This document shows positions 31,694-43,361 of a stretch of DNA of 64,000 nt, one piece after another. This DNA is from Cytophagales bacterium (lineage in GTDB: Bacteria > Bacteroidota > Bacteroidia > Cytophagales > Spirosomataceae): contig RDXN01000029.1 in the NCBI GenBank assembly GCA_004292855.1, forward strand, positions 186,001 to 250,000, written 5' to 3'. Each line of letters starts with the position of its first letter. Positions within the stretch are counted from its first letter, which is position 1. The translations under genes and the position numbers were made by a program. The notes below the pieces were generated by a model that made no database searches, had not been told where the DNA came from, and worked only from the letters and a program-made list of their open reading frames with translations.

Positions 31694-34177
31694 TTACTCC
31701 TCTACCAGTACGACCTTTGCTCCACTACCCATATCAACTCGACCTCCAACGCCATATTTGAGTGAATACCCATAGCCTGTTTGCGCAGCAGGGACATTGA
31801 CTACGTGCTTTACCTCGACCGGATTATTGGTTGTGGGAATGCAGTTGCATGACCAAGTAGTTGGATCTAACCAACTACCAGTTTTGATTGATTGAATGGG
31901 GCCATTTTCGGCGATAAAAATGTCTTTTATCTCCTGAGTAGTGAGTGCGCGGTTGTAGAATCGAATGTCATCAAGTTCTCCGTTAAAGAAGTAGGGCCAG
32001 CAATTCATGCCTCCAATAATCAGGTTTTGTTGATTGGAAGCCGCAAAATCAATTCTGCCCACAGAAGCCGCTGCCATGACTCCATTGATATATAGCTGCG
32101 ATTGATTATTGCTGTGAACGTGAGCGACGTGTATCCACGTATCGAGGTTCAAATTCTTGAAAGCACTAAGGCCGCTTTGCCAGGTTCCACCTGCAAAATT
32201 CATACGTGGTACCCCATCAGGACTGGGTAGCACCATAAAAAATAGCCAGTCGCGATCACAATTCTTCGAGAAGATGGTATGTACCCCAGCGGTATTTGAC
32301 ATACTACCGTCATTGCCATTACGGCCCGTGAATGAGCGCAAATTAAACCAACCACTAAAGCTATACGCGTTGTTTAACGTTAAAGATGTGCTGTTGGCAA
32401 CTACGATCTTATTTCCATCAGCAAAACGATATGCCCCGTTGGGTGTGCCACGCCGGTCGGGCACAAGGGTTGCCCCTTGAACGATGCCATTATTGTTATT
32501 GCCACTAGCATCGTTGGCATTGCCGTTAAATGGGTAATAAGCAATTAAGCTATTAGCTGGGGCTGGCGGAGTAGCAGGTGGGGCTTCAGATTGGTAAAGT
32601 TGTGTGATTTCGGAATCTGATAAACCACGACTGTAAATACGAACATCGTCAATTTTGCCGTAGAAAAACCAAGTATCGCCAATGCCATCGTTACCAGCGT
32701 CATCGTCGGCACCAATTAATAGTCCTCTTGGATTAATAAAAGAAATATTTGCCGGGACTTGGTGCGAGTTTTGTACAACTCCGTCTATAAACAGTCTAGC
32801 TGTTGTTCCCGTCTTGGAATAAACAACCTGACGCCAATTCGCATTTGATGCCGTAATATTGGTTTGGACGTAGTTGTCTTGATACGTGTAACCCAAAACC
32901 TGCGTTCCTGCCTCATACAAACCCAGATACCAAGCATTCTGAGTTGTTTCGTTCGCTGTTTGCCCAACAATTATATTAAACTGATTGTTATTGGGCATGG
33001 GCTTAATCCAAGCCGTCAGCGTAAAGTCATTCCCTTGCAACGTAGGTGACGGAGCAACTTGAATCCAATCATTTCCATCGAAGTCATACGCTTTATTCGC
33101 CACGCCAAACCGGTCCGTTGTGAGCGTGGCCCCGTTGGCTGTTCCGTTTCGACCGTTGCCGCTTTCGTCGTTGGCATTTCCGTTGAAGGGATAGTGAGCG
33201 ACCAAGCCGTTGGTGGGAGCTTGCGGAATTGGTAGGGCAATCGTGTAAAATAATGTGAGTGGCTGGCCTAAGCATTCTGTGCCCTCATTGTATCGCCCAT
33301 CACCGTTCTGGTCGATGTAGGGTGTAAACGTTTCGCTGATTGTTCCGGTCACCTGTGGATTTACCAGGTCATAGGGACCGTAACTTCTGTTGAAATAGTC
33401 CGATGCAGGTACATCAATGATACTCCGATTGGTCTCTAAGGCACGGCCTTGAAAAATTACATTTCCATTCGATGTCACCTTATTTAGAAGGCGCAGAGTA
33501 CTGACAGATACGCTGGTAGATACAGGACCAACAGCCATTGTTCCCCCGCTGCATAAGGCAATGGTGGCACTGCCAGATGAGGTTGTGTTTGAAAGCACAA
33601 TTGAATTAGTGCAACCAGTCATTGCATAGCTAAACGTGATATTTGGACAAGCAGGCAGAATGTTATACACCAACACGGCTGGCGTACCTAAGCATTCGGT
33701 GGCGGGGTCGAACTGATTGTTATTATTGGAATCAATGTATGGTGTGTGTGTCTGACTGATTACACCCGTTAGTTGAGGGTTTATCAGCGTATAAGGCCCT
33801 TGTGTGCCATTGAAATTAGCCGCAGAAGTCTCCGTTGGTGCTCTGTCCGTTTCGACTTGGTACGTCCCGGCAACAATAATATTACCGTTCGAGGTTAACT
33901 TTTCCACGAACCGCAAATTATGTATAGGTACACTCGCTTGCATCGGACCAACAGCCATGGACCCACCGCTACGGATCGTTACGGTAGCACTAACGGGGGT
34001 TTGGTTTGAGCTAACGACGGGTGCAGTACCGGTAACGGTAAAGCTAAATGCGATGCTGGGGCAGTTGGTGTTCGCTGAAGGGCGAGTTGTGGTTGCTTGG
34101 GCGAGTTGTGCGAAACAAACTACGGCAATAAGAATCAGCCATGCAGCGGCTGTGCGGGTGCGGTAAATGTAAGACAT
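31694..34177 (-). CDS. Secreted LamG-domain surface protein with duplicated N-terminal domain
   Basis: 827 residues. After a signal peptide (AAWLILIAVVCFAQLAQA) come two related domains of about 135 residues (starting CPSIAFSF and CPNITFSY). Each contains SGGxMAVGP and TSNGN, and each ends in a calcium-loop-like stretch (DSNNNNQFDPATECLG, DQNGDGRYNEGTECLG). Two LamG/concanavalin-type domains follow, from about residues 330 and 555, each opening with YPFNGNANDxSGN. The last 65 residues hold the module GSWLDPTTWSCNCIPTTNN shared with the sugar dehydrogenase at 17.4 kb. LamG domains usually bind glycans. It may act at the cell surface on the product of the adjacent glycan locus (inference). Confidence 0.85.
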   Translation of the reverse strand: MSYIYRTRTAAAWLILIAVVCFAQLAQATTTRPSANTNCPSIAFSFTVTGTAPVVSSNQTPVSATVTIRSGGSMAVGPMQASVPIHNLRFVEKLTSNGNIIVAGTYQVETDRAPTETSAANFNGTQGPYTLINPQLTGVISQTHTPYIDSNNNNQFDPATECLGTPAVLVYNILPACPNITFSYAMTGCTNSIVLSNTTSSGSATIALCSGGTMAVGPVSTSVSVSTLRLLNKVTSNGNVIFQGRALETNRSIIDVPASDYFNRSYGPYDLVNPQVTGTISETFTPYIDQNGDGRYNEGTECLGQPLTLFYTIALPIPQAPTNGLVAHYPFNGNANDESGNGRNGTANGATLTTDRFGVANKAYDFDGNDWIQVAPSPTLQGNDFTLTAWIKPMPNNNQFNIIVGQTANETTQNAWYLGLYEAGTQVLGYTYQDNYVQTNITASNANWRQVVYSKTGTTARLFIDGVVQNSHQVPANISFINPRGLLIGADDDAGNDGIGDTWFFYGKIDDVRIYSRGLSDSEITQLYQSEAPPATPPAPANSLIAYYPFNGNANDASGNNNNGIVQGATLVPDRRGTPNGAYRFADGNKIVVANSTSLTLNNAYSFSGWFNLRSFTGRNGNDGSMSNTAGVHTIFSKNCDRDWLFFMVLPSPDGVPRMNFAGGTWQSGLSAFKNLNLDTWIHVAHVHSNNQSQLYINGVMAAASVGRIDFAASNQQNLIIGGMNCWPYFFNGELDDIRFYNRALTTQEIKDIFIAENGPIQSIKTGSWLDPTTWSCNCIPTTNNPVEVKHVVNVPAAQTGYGYSLKYGVGGRVDMGSGAKVVLVEE

Positions 34178-34243
34178 AGTGAATGGATGTAGTTGTGTGT
34201 AATCAGAAATGGTATGATTTAAGCAATTGATAGCCTAGTTTTT

Positions 34244-34274
34244 CAAATATATGAGCTACTCTGATATCTTCCAA
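34244..34274 (-). promoter_or_regulatory. Promoter of the LamG protein gene
   Basis: On the minus strand: TTG (34274-34272), a 20-bp spacer, TATATTTG (34251-34244). Leader about 60 nt. Confidence 0.55.
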
Positions 34275-34316
34275 GAACTTAGGTCATAGAATATATGCGG
34301 CTGGCACATTTTGCCG

Positions 34317-34324
34317 TAATTTTG
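34317..34324 (+). promoter_or_regulatory. Candidate -7 box of gcvP
   Basis: TAATTTTG matches TAnnTTTG, about 85 bp before the ATG at 34409; no good -33 TTG is visible. Confidence 0.4.
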
Positions 34325-34408
34325 GGTTTGCTTGTCAAGTAATCACGCGTTCATCTGCTAACTATTGATTGGGCACACAACGAACTTGTGCGCCCTTCTA
34401 ACCAACTT

Positions 34409-37345
<2,937 letters not shown>

Positions 37346-37352
37346 TTGACTC

Positions 37353-37444
37353 ACACCCTGCCAGTGGTCGCTAGACCCCGGCAGTGGTGTTAAGGAGAGG
37401 CTGTTAACACCACTGCCAGGGTCTAGCGACCACTGGCAGGGTGT
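37353..37444. terminator. Long hairpin (41-bp arms) between convergent genes
   Basis: Arms 37353-37393 and 37404-37444 match with one mismatch around a 10-nt loop. Each arm contains two copies of a GCCAGTGGT/GGCAGTGGT unit. It fills the gap between gcvP and the GH130 gene and probably stops transcription both ways; it also resembles a dispersed inverted-repeat element. Confidence 0.65.
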
Positions 37445-37452
37445 AAAACTCT

Positions 37453-38934
37453 CTACTTTGCTTCTTCCAGTACCTCTCCCCCACTGCCCGTCAGTTCGGC
37501 TAAAAGGTCATGAACGTTGACAGTGGCGAAACTGCTGGCGTAGTCAGCCATAGCGTAGGGAATAATGAGGTCGTCGCCGTTGATAACGCCCCCACAACTG
37601 TAAACTACGTTAGGCACGTATCCCTCGCGCTCATTTTCGTCGGGGCTTAAGATGGGGTCTGTGGTGCGGCCAAGTACCTGACAGGGATCGTTGAGATGGA
37701 GCAGGAACGCGCCGATGGCGTATTTCCGCATGGGCCCAACGCCGTGACTAAGAACCAACCAACCAGCCTCCGTTTCGATGGGGGAACCGCAGTTACCCAA
37801 TTGAACGTATTCCCACGGATAGGTTGGCTTCAGCAGAAGTTCTTTGGTTTGCCAGAAGTAAAGATCGTCCGAAAACATGATGTAGATATTCTCGCCGTCC
37901 TGCCGCGAAATCATGGCATATTTTCCGTTGATCTTGCGCGGAAATAGGGCCATGCCTTTGTTGGAAACCTCTGCCCCGTTGAGCGTGCTAACCGTAAAAT
38001 GCAGAAAATCTTTGGTTTCGAGCAACTGTGGGAATGTCACGCGCCCGTTGTAAGCCGTATATGTGGCGTAGTAGGTCACCTCCCTATTATCATCAACAAA
38101 CTGCACAAATCGGGCATCCTCAATACCATTTGTTTCGTTGGGCGACGACGGGAAAATACACCGCTCATCCAGTTCCAGATCATCGTCGAAGTGAAGTTGG
38201 TAATTAGAGCGGGCGAGTGCCAAAATACCGCTCGAAATGGTTTCGTATTCGGCGTTGTAGCGGTATTGGGCCGTTAATCGCTTAATGAAGTCCTCCAGGT
38301 CGTCCAGTGTAAACTCATCAGACATAGCCCCCATGATCTTCTCCGAAATACTATTTACCAGCCGTAACTCGTACAGTTTTCGCTCAAACTGCGCCTTGTT
38401 GAATTGTTGATTCGGCTCAATTTCAGGAGAAGTCACGTAGCGCGAGGGCTTTTTAAGCACCATCTTGCTCTGTTCGTCGATGTACCCCGTCCGAAACGAA
38501 ATAGATGAAACGTGGCCTTCACCCGTAGCACGCAAGCTGATAATGAACCGTTTATAACCCGACAATACATTGGTCTGGTCGGGGTGCCACACCATCGACG
38601 GGTTGAATAAAGCCGCCGATTCGAGCGAGTACTCCATCGTAAAATAAGCCCCTAGCAAGAGCTTACGTTCGAGCGTGAGCGGCTCGTCGGTGAGCAGGCT
38701 CCCCTTAATTTGCGCGAAACGTTTGAGCAAAAACCGTTCGAGCCGGTGGTGCCGACTACCGAACTCCCGGATCACTTCATCGAGCTTAGCGTTGACTTCT
38801 TCTTCAGTAAGCGAGCTGACACGAGCGATAATTTTGAGGGTTCGGTTGCTGCTGCCAAACTCAAAAGGCCGGAACAGCACCCGGGTGGGGTCGGGTTGGA
38901 GGACAATGCCCGTACGGGTCGCTTTTACACTCAT
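37453..38934 (-). CDS. GH130-family glycoside phosphorylase-like protein
   Basis: 493 residues from the ATG at 38934; a start 10 codons earlier is unlikely. No signal peptide, so cytoplasmic. An alpha-helical N-terminal domain (about 1-110) precedes a five-bladed propeller with family-like blocks LFNPSMVWHPDQTN, SLRATGEGHVSSISFRTGYI, GIEDARFVQFVDDNREVTYY and VQLGNCGSPIETEAGWLVLSHG. GH130 enzymes break or form beta-mannosides by phosphorolysis. The IEDARF block holds the likely catalytic Asp. The GT4-fusion gene lies 45 bp upstream on the same strand; the pair probably makes and recycles one intracellular oligosaccharide (inference). Confidence 0.88.
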   Translation of the reverse strand: MSVKATRTGIVLQPDPTRVLFRPFEFGSSNRTLKIIARVSSLTEEEVNAKLDEVIREFGSRHHRLERFLLKRFAQIKGSLLTDEPLTLERKLLLGAYFTMEYSLESAALFNPSMVWHPDQTNVLSGYKRFIISLRATGEGHVSSISFRTGYIDEQSKMVLKKPSRYVTSPEIEPNQQFNKAQFERKLYELRLVNSISEKIMGAMSDEFTLDDLEDFIKRLTAQYRYNAEYETISSGILALARSNYQLHFDDDLELDERCIFPSSPNETNGIEDARFVQFVDDNREVTYYATYTAYNGRVTFPQLLETKDFLHFTVSTLNGAEVSNKGMALFPRKINGKYAMISRQDGENIYIMFSDDLYFWQTKELLLKPTYPWEYVQLGNCGSPIETEAGWLVLSHGVGPMRKYAIGAFLLHLNDPCQVLGRTTDPILSPDENEREGYVPNVVYSCGGVINGDDLIIPYAMADYASSFATVNVHDLLAELTGSGGEVLEEAK

Positions 38935-38979
38935 AACGTAAATATGGCTAGAACCAAAAAACAAACTAACACATCTGTT

Positions 38980-41316
38980 CTAACTCATTTTTACCGGTTC
39001 TGTTGTTCTCCCTGTCCGAATTGGTATTATCTGCTCTGGTGTACGCTTCTTTTGGGCGGCCTGTAATTCGGTGAGGGCGAGCAAATACGAAAGCGTCGAT
39101 TCGGCTCCCTGATTCAGGTTCACGCGGTCGGTGTGCAGGCCATCGCAGCAGCCGCCCGTGCGTGCATCATACAGGGGTAGACCCAAATCGTTGGCTCCTG
39201 TAAACCAACGGAACACCCGCACGGCCCGGTTGTACCACTTCTCATTGCCAGTTTTTTCGTAGGCCGCCAAACAGGCCGATACCATGCTCTGCGCTTCCAG
39301 CGGCTGCTGATCGTAGTAGGCCCGTGTTTCGCCCTTTACATAAAATCCGTTGGAGCCGATGGGCTGAAAATGGCCGCTTGGTTGGGCCGTCTGAATCCGC
39401 AACAACCACCGCAACGCCCGCAAACCGATGTCCGACAGGTTGGGGGCATCCGACAAAATCATAGCATGGGCCAGTTTAGCATTGTCGTAGCTGAGTGAGT
39501 TTTCGAACCAGGGCCAGTCGTCGGTAGCGGTTTCGGTGTAACGGAAATAGAGTTTAGCCAGCAGTTGTTGCTGAATTGTTTTGGCCAGTCGGTCGTTACT
39601 AAACCGTTTCTGGTATTCGTAGATGCCCATGAGCGCGAAGGCCCAGGCGCGGGGCGACGTAAATGTGACAACCGTGGGCAACACGCACTCCATGACGCTC
39701 ATCGCCCACGCCGACAAATTTCGGTTGGTCGAACGGCCTAAACAGCTTCCAATGGCCCACATAGCCCGCCCGGTGCTGTCGTCGGAGCCAACATCTTCGA
39801 GCCAGCGACGGTCGTAGCTCATAAAATTGCGGAACTGTAGGGCGTCGCCGTTATAGGCGTAGTTCAAAAACGCGGAGTAGACATCAGTTAATTGGTGCAG
39901 GCGAACCTCGTTGGCATATGGCCCCGATTCGGTGAGCATGAGCGTCAGGATCAGGGCGCGGGCCACGTCGTCGGTGCAGTAGCCTTCTTCGTAAAAAGGC
40001 AGGTGATACCGGGCGTGTTGAGCAATGCCGGTCGAGTCGCTCAGGCGAAACAGGTGGTCGAGTTTGAGCGCGGGCAATTGAAACGACCCGCTCAGGCTTG
40101 TTTCGTAGGGCAGTTGAGTCTGAACGGCATTGGCGCGTTCGTAGCGAGCTTTGGCAAAACTGTCGCCGTAGCGGGTAATCACGCGCTCCCAGGTCATTTC
40201 GCGGCCCAAAAGGAATGCCCGCTTGCGCATCGCATGACGCAGGGGTTCGTCGGCCAATAGCGCGATAACGGCATCGGCCAGCGCATTGGCATCGTTGAAG
40301 GGGACCAACATACCCCGGTCGTCGGCCAAGAGTTCGGCAGCGTGCCAATAGGGCGTCGAGACCACGGCCTTACCCCCACCAAACGCATACGAGAGCGTCC
40401 CCGACGTGATTTGGGCTTCGTTTAGGTAAGGCGTCACATAAATATCAGCAGCTCCGAGGTATTCGAGCAGGTCGTCGAGTTCGACAAACTGATTATAGAA
40501 TCGCACATTGTCGGCCACGCTCAGTTCGGCAGCCATCTGTTTGAGTTTGTCGCGGTAGGCCTCGCCCTCGTGCCGGATCAGGTGCGGGTGTGTGGCCCCC
40601 AAAACCATATACACCACATTCGGAAACTGCTCCACGATTCGAGGCATGGCCTGAATCATGTTCTCGATGCCCTTGTTGGGCGACAGCAACCCAAACGTCA
40701 GCAACGTTTGTTTCGACTCCATCCCGAAGCGATCCTTGTAAAAATTAGGGTCGACAAACGGGTGGTCGGGAATCCCGTGAGGAATCAGGTCAATTTTCTC
40801 TTCCGGTATTTCGTAGATGTTGATGAGGAAGTCGCGGCCCTTCTCGCTCATGCAAATCACCCGCGCCGAGAGGTCGGCAATACTTTTCAGGACCAACAAT
40901 TGCTCTTCGCTCGGATTACGCAGAACGGTGTGCAGGGTAGTCACAACCGGCATGGTGAGGTTGCGCAACAGGGTCAGGATGTAGCTCCCGGCGGGACCAC
41001 CGAAAAGACCATACTCATGTTGCAGACAGACTACCTCGGTGTTTTTGGAGTTCAGAAACTCAGCCGCTTTCCGATACGACTCCTGATCGTGCTGGTAGAA
41101 CTCATAGCGTACCTCGGATGGGTAATCGTATCCCTCAGCCGTATCATTCACTGATACAACTATCGGTTTAGCTTCGGGGATAAACGTACGGTAGGATTGA
41201 TACAAGTCAGCCGTAAAGGTGGCAATACCGCACTGACGCGGCAGATAGTCGCCAATAAAGGCTACGTTTTTGGGGGTGGCATCCCACGGTTTGTTTGTAT
41301 AATCGGGCGTTATCAT
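38980..41316 (-). CDS. GT4 glycosyltransferase fused to an alpha/alpha-toroid domain
   Basis: 778 residues from the ATG at 41316. The first 400 form a GT-B transferase: AFIGDYLPRQCGIATFTADL, LQHEYGLFGGPAGSYIL, FGLLSPNKGIENMIQAMPRI and the donor-binding ITSGTLSYAFGGGKAVVSTP. Residues about 430-770 are helical and read like a six-hairpin glycosidase-type domain: YCTDDVARALILTLMLTESG, RNFMSYDRRWLEDVGSDDS and FYVKGETRAYYDQQPLEAQS. The pairing of a GT4 enzyme with a toroid domain and a GH130 neighbour is known from several Bacteroidota. No signal peptide, so both activities would be cytoplasmic. Donor and product are not known. Confidence 0.87.
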   Translation of the reverse strand: MITPDYTNKPWDATPKNVAFIGDYLPRQCGIATFTADLYQSYRTFIPEAKPIVVSVNDTAEGYDYPSEVRYEFYQHDQESYRKAAEFLNSKNTEVVCLQHEYGLFGGPAGSYILTLLRNLTMPVVTTLHTVLRNPSEEQLLVLKSIADLSARVICMSEKGRDFLINIYEIPEEKIDLIPHGIPDHPFVDPNFYKDRFGMESKQTLLTFGLLSPNKGIENMIQAMPRIVEQFPNVVYMVLGATHPHLIRHEGEAYRDKLKQMAAELSVADNVRFYNQFVELDDLLEYLGAADIYVTPYLNEAQITSGTLSYAFGGGKAVVSTPYWHAAELLADDRGMLVPFNDANALADAVIALLADEPLRHAMRKRAFLLGREMTWERVITRYGDSFAKARYERANAVQTQLPYETSLSGSFQLPALKLDHLFRLSDSTGIAQHARYHLPFYEEGYCTDDVARALILTLMLTESGPYANEVRLHQLTDVYSAFLNYAYNGDALQFRNFMSYDRRWLEDVGSDDSTGRAMWAIGSCLGRSTNRNLSAWAMSVMECVLPTVVTFTSPRAWAFALMGIYEYQKRFSNDRLAKTIQQQLLAKLYFRYTETATDDWPWFENSLSYDNAKLAHAMILSDAPNLSDIGLRALRWLLRIQTAQPSGHFQPIGSNGFYVKGETRAYYDQQPLEAQSMVSACLAAYEKTGNEKWYNRAVRVFRWFTGANDLGLPLYDARTGGCCDGLHTDRVNLNQGAESTLSYLLALTELQAAQKKRTPEQIIPIRTGRTTEPVKMS

Positions 41317-41415
41317 AGCGTTGAGTGAGAGACTTTTATAGGCCGACGGTCCGGCAGGCAACATAGTCTACAAACTTGCTAGATAGTAAAATGTTCGGGG
41401 TTGTTATGGAATGGC

Positions 41416-41537
41416 TTTTTAGACACGGAGGGGCACGGTGATGCACGGAGGGGCGCAGAGTTTTCTCTTTCCCGAATGTCGAGTAAAGCTTTCTCCGTGG
41501 TCCTCCGTGCGTCACCGTGCCCCTCCGTGTCCAAAAA
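41416..41537. repeat. Inverted repeat of CACGGAGG units
   Basis: Arms 41416-41451 and 41502-41537 (36 bp) match with two mismatches around a 50-nt loop. The units GACACGGAGGGGCACGG belong to the same style of dispersed repeat as the one at 13.9 kb. It lies between the GT4-fusion gene and the TIG lipoprotein gene. The remainder of the 293-bp gap holds a terminator and no gene. Confidence 0.7.
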
Positions 41538-41548
41538 CTATGGAAAAG

Positions 41549-41573
41549 AAAAAAGCCGGTGCAAAGCCCCGGC
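41549..41573 (-). terminator. Intrinsic terminator of the TIG lipoprotein gene
   Basis: Stem GCCGG/CCGGC (41555-41559 with 41569-41573) followed on the minus strand by six T, 37 bp after the stop codon at 41610. Confidence 0.7.
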
Positions 41574-41609
41574 CCTTTCTTGCGACACCAATATGAATTG
41601 TTAAAAAGG

Positions 41610-43319
41610 TTAGTTGTATGGTGTGTTGATTGGATCCCAATTGCACCAGCCGAGCGTCCAGTCGGTCGTACCGAAGGCACCCCGGAAGGTAACGTTATCG
41701 AAGAACGTGTCGGAGGCAAGTTTGCCCGTCCGAACTCCGCCCGTCAGCAGGGGCGACCCAGCCTGAGGCAGGAAGTTCGGCGTGCCGGTCAGGTTGAACG
41801 ATTGGGTGTTAAGTAATAAAGTCGCGATGTCGGCTGAGGCTACAACTTGATTGCTGAAAGCCGCTGTGTTGAAAAATGCTTGTGCCTGAGCGTTGGTAAC
41901 GGAGCCAAAACCCCGCAATGGAATAGCGGTACTCGAGCTTGTAACACCCGTGTTGGCCAGCACGATGCCACGTAGTTGCATCCGTTCTGCCGTAGCGTTG
42001 TCCAGGGTGCTGGCATAGGTTACGCTAGTCTCGGAGTCTAAACGCAAGCCCTCAGGGTAACCAACAAACAACGAGTTGAAAATGCTTATAGCGGTGTTCC
42101 GACGCAAGTGCATAGCCGACTGATACGGTCCGCTACCACCCGGTGCATTAGCTGTTGAAGGCGCACCACTGAATGCGAAGTTACTGACGTTAGCAAACAC
42201 AGGAGCCGTTTGGGGCAAACCCGCATTGGCGGCTGGTGTTTGTACGAAACCATTGTTAAAATTGTCTGACTCAAACCCGTTTGAACCAGAAACGTCAGCC
42301 ACGTTTGGATCACGAAGGGATACTGCATACTGCACTTTGCCTGTGAAACCCCAGTCGGTATCCCAATCATCATCAAACGTGCGGTAGGCCACCAGATACT
42401 TGGCATTCACCGAACCCCCGAACCACTCATACGCATCATCGCCACCGTACGAAACCTGGATGTAATTGATCGTTGTACCAGAACCCACTCCGTAGAGCGT
42501 CAATCCATTGATCTCGTTGTTCGCGGTGATGGCAATGCCCGGAAACTCAATTCGTACGTATTGCAACGTTCCTGAATTGTCGGTTGGCTCATTGAACGTA
42601 CCCATCGGGCCAGGTAGGTCACCCTCCAGGTTTCGGGCAGCTTCGCGGTTATGTGGTGCTTTACCGTGTATGATAAGACCGCCCCAGTCACCACGGGCAC
42701 GCTGTCCGGCGGGTTGGTTTGATGTAAACACAATGGGAGCCTGCGCTGTGCCCCGCGCTTCGATTTTAGCACCGGGACGGATGATTAATGAGGCCGCGCG
42801 CTGCCCACCTGAAGGATCTTCAGAACGAGCCGCTCCTTTAATAATTGTACCAGGCTGGATGGTTAGGACGGCGTTGTTATCGACCAGAACATAACCCCGC
42901 AACACATAAATCTTGTCGGCACTCCAAGTTGTGTTTGCCGTAATTGATCCCGATACGGGCACTACTTCCCGTGCGCCAATCTGGTATTGTTGCGTACTGG
43001 TGGCTGTCTGAGTACCCGTTTTAACGGTTACGGCTCCATTCTGCGCAGTCGCCGGCACTCGCACTACCAATTGCGTTGGAGATGCCGTCAAAACCGTAGC
43101 CACAGCGTTGCCGCCAAACGTAACGGTGTTGCTCTCTGGCGTAGCTCCGAATTCAGTACCTGTAATAGTAAGCGTACCATTAAGTGGCGCGGTTGTCGGA
43201 GAAACGTTTGTAATGCTAAGCACAGGGGCCGGTTCGTCATCGTTGTTACAAGCGACGAACGCTACAGAAAGAGTTAGTAACAGGAGCAGCGAATACTGCC
43301 AGTTTTTTAAAGACTGCAT
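41610..43319 (-). CDS. TIG-domain surface lipoprotein, partner of the TonB receptor
   Basis: 569 residues. The signal peptide ends in a lipobox (AFVACNNDDEP); acidic residues right after the Cys fit the Bacteroidota surface-export signal. An IPT/TIG domain follows (LSITNVSPTTAPLNGTLTIT, then GTEFGATPESNTVTFGG) at about residues 35-110. The rest is beta-helix-like: GYVLVDNNAVLTIQPGTIIK, LIIRPGAKIEARGTAQAPIV and GDWGGLIIHGKAPHN. The TonB receptor gene ends 42 bp upstream on the same strand, so the two make a receptor-lipoprotein unit like SusC/SusD without a SusD. The ligand is not known. Confidence 0.85.
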   Translation of the reverse strand: MQSLKNWQYSLLLLLTLSVAFVACNNDDEPAPVLSITNVSPTTAPLNGTLTITGTEFGATPESNTVTFGGNAVATVLTASPTQLVVRVPATAQNGAVTVKTGTQTATSTQQYQIGAREVVPVSGSITANTTWSADKIYVLRGYVLVDNNAVLTIQPGTIIKGAARSEDPSGGQRAASLIIRPGAKIEARGTAQAPIVFTSNQPAGQRARGDWGGLIIHGKAPHNREAARNLEGDLPGPMGTFNEPTDNSGTLQYVRIEFPGIAITANNEINGLTLYGVGSGTTINYIQVSYGGDDAYEWFGGSVNAKYLVAYRTFDDDWDTDWGFTGKVQYAVSLRDPNVADVSGSNGFESDNFNNGFVQTPAANAGLPQTAPVFANVSNFAFSGAPSTANAPGGSGPYQSAMHLRRNTAISIFNSLFVGYPEGLRLDSETSVTYASTLDNATAERMQLRGIVLANTGVTSSSTAIPLRGFGSVTNAQAQAFFNTAAFSNQVVASADIATLLLNTQSFNLTGTPNFLPQAGSPLLTGGVRTGKLASDTFFDNVTFRGAFGTTDWTLGWCNWDPINTPYN

Positions 43320-43361
43320 AAAATAATTGGGTTGGTTGTTGTTGTTGTGTGGTGTCAGTTG

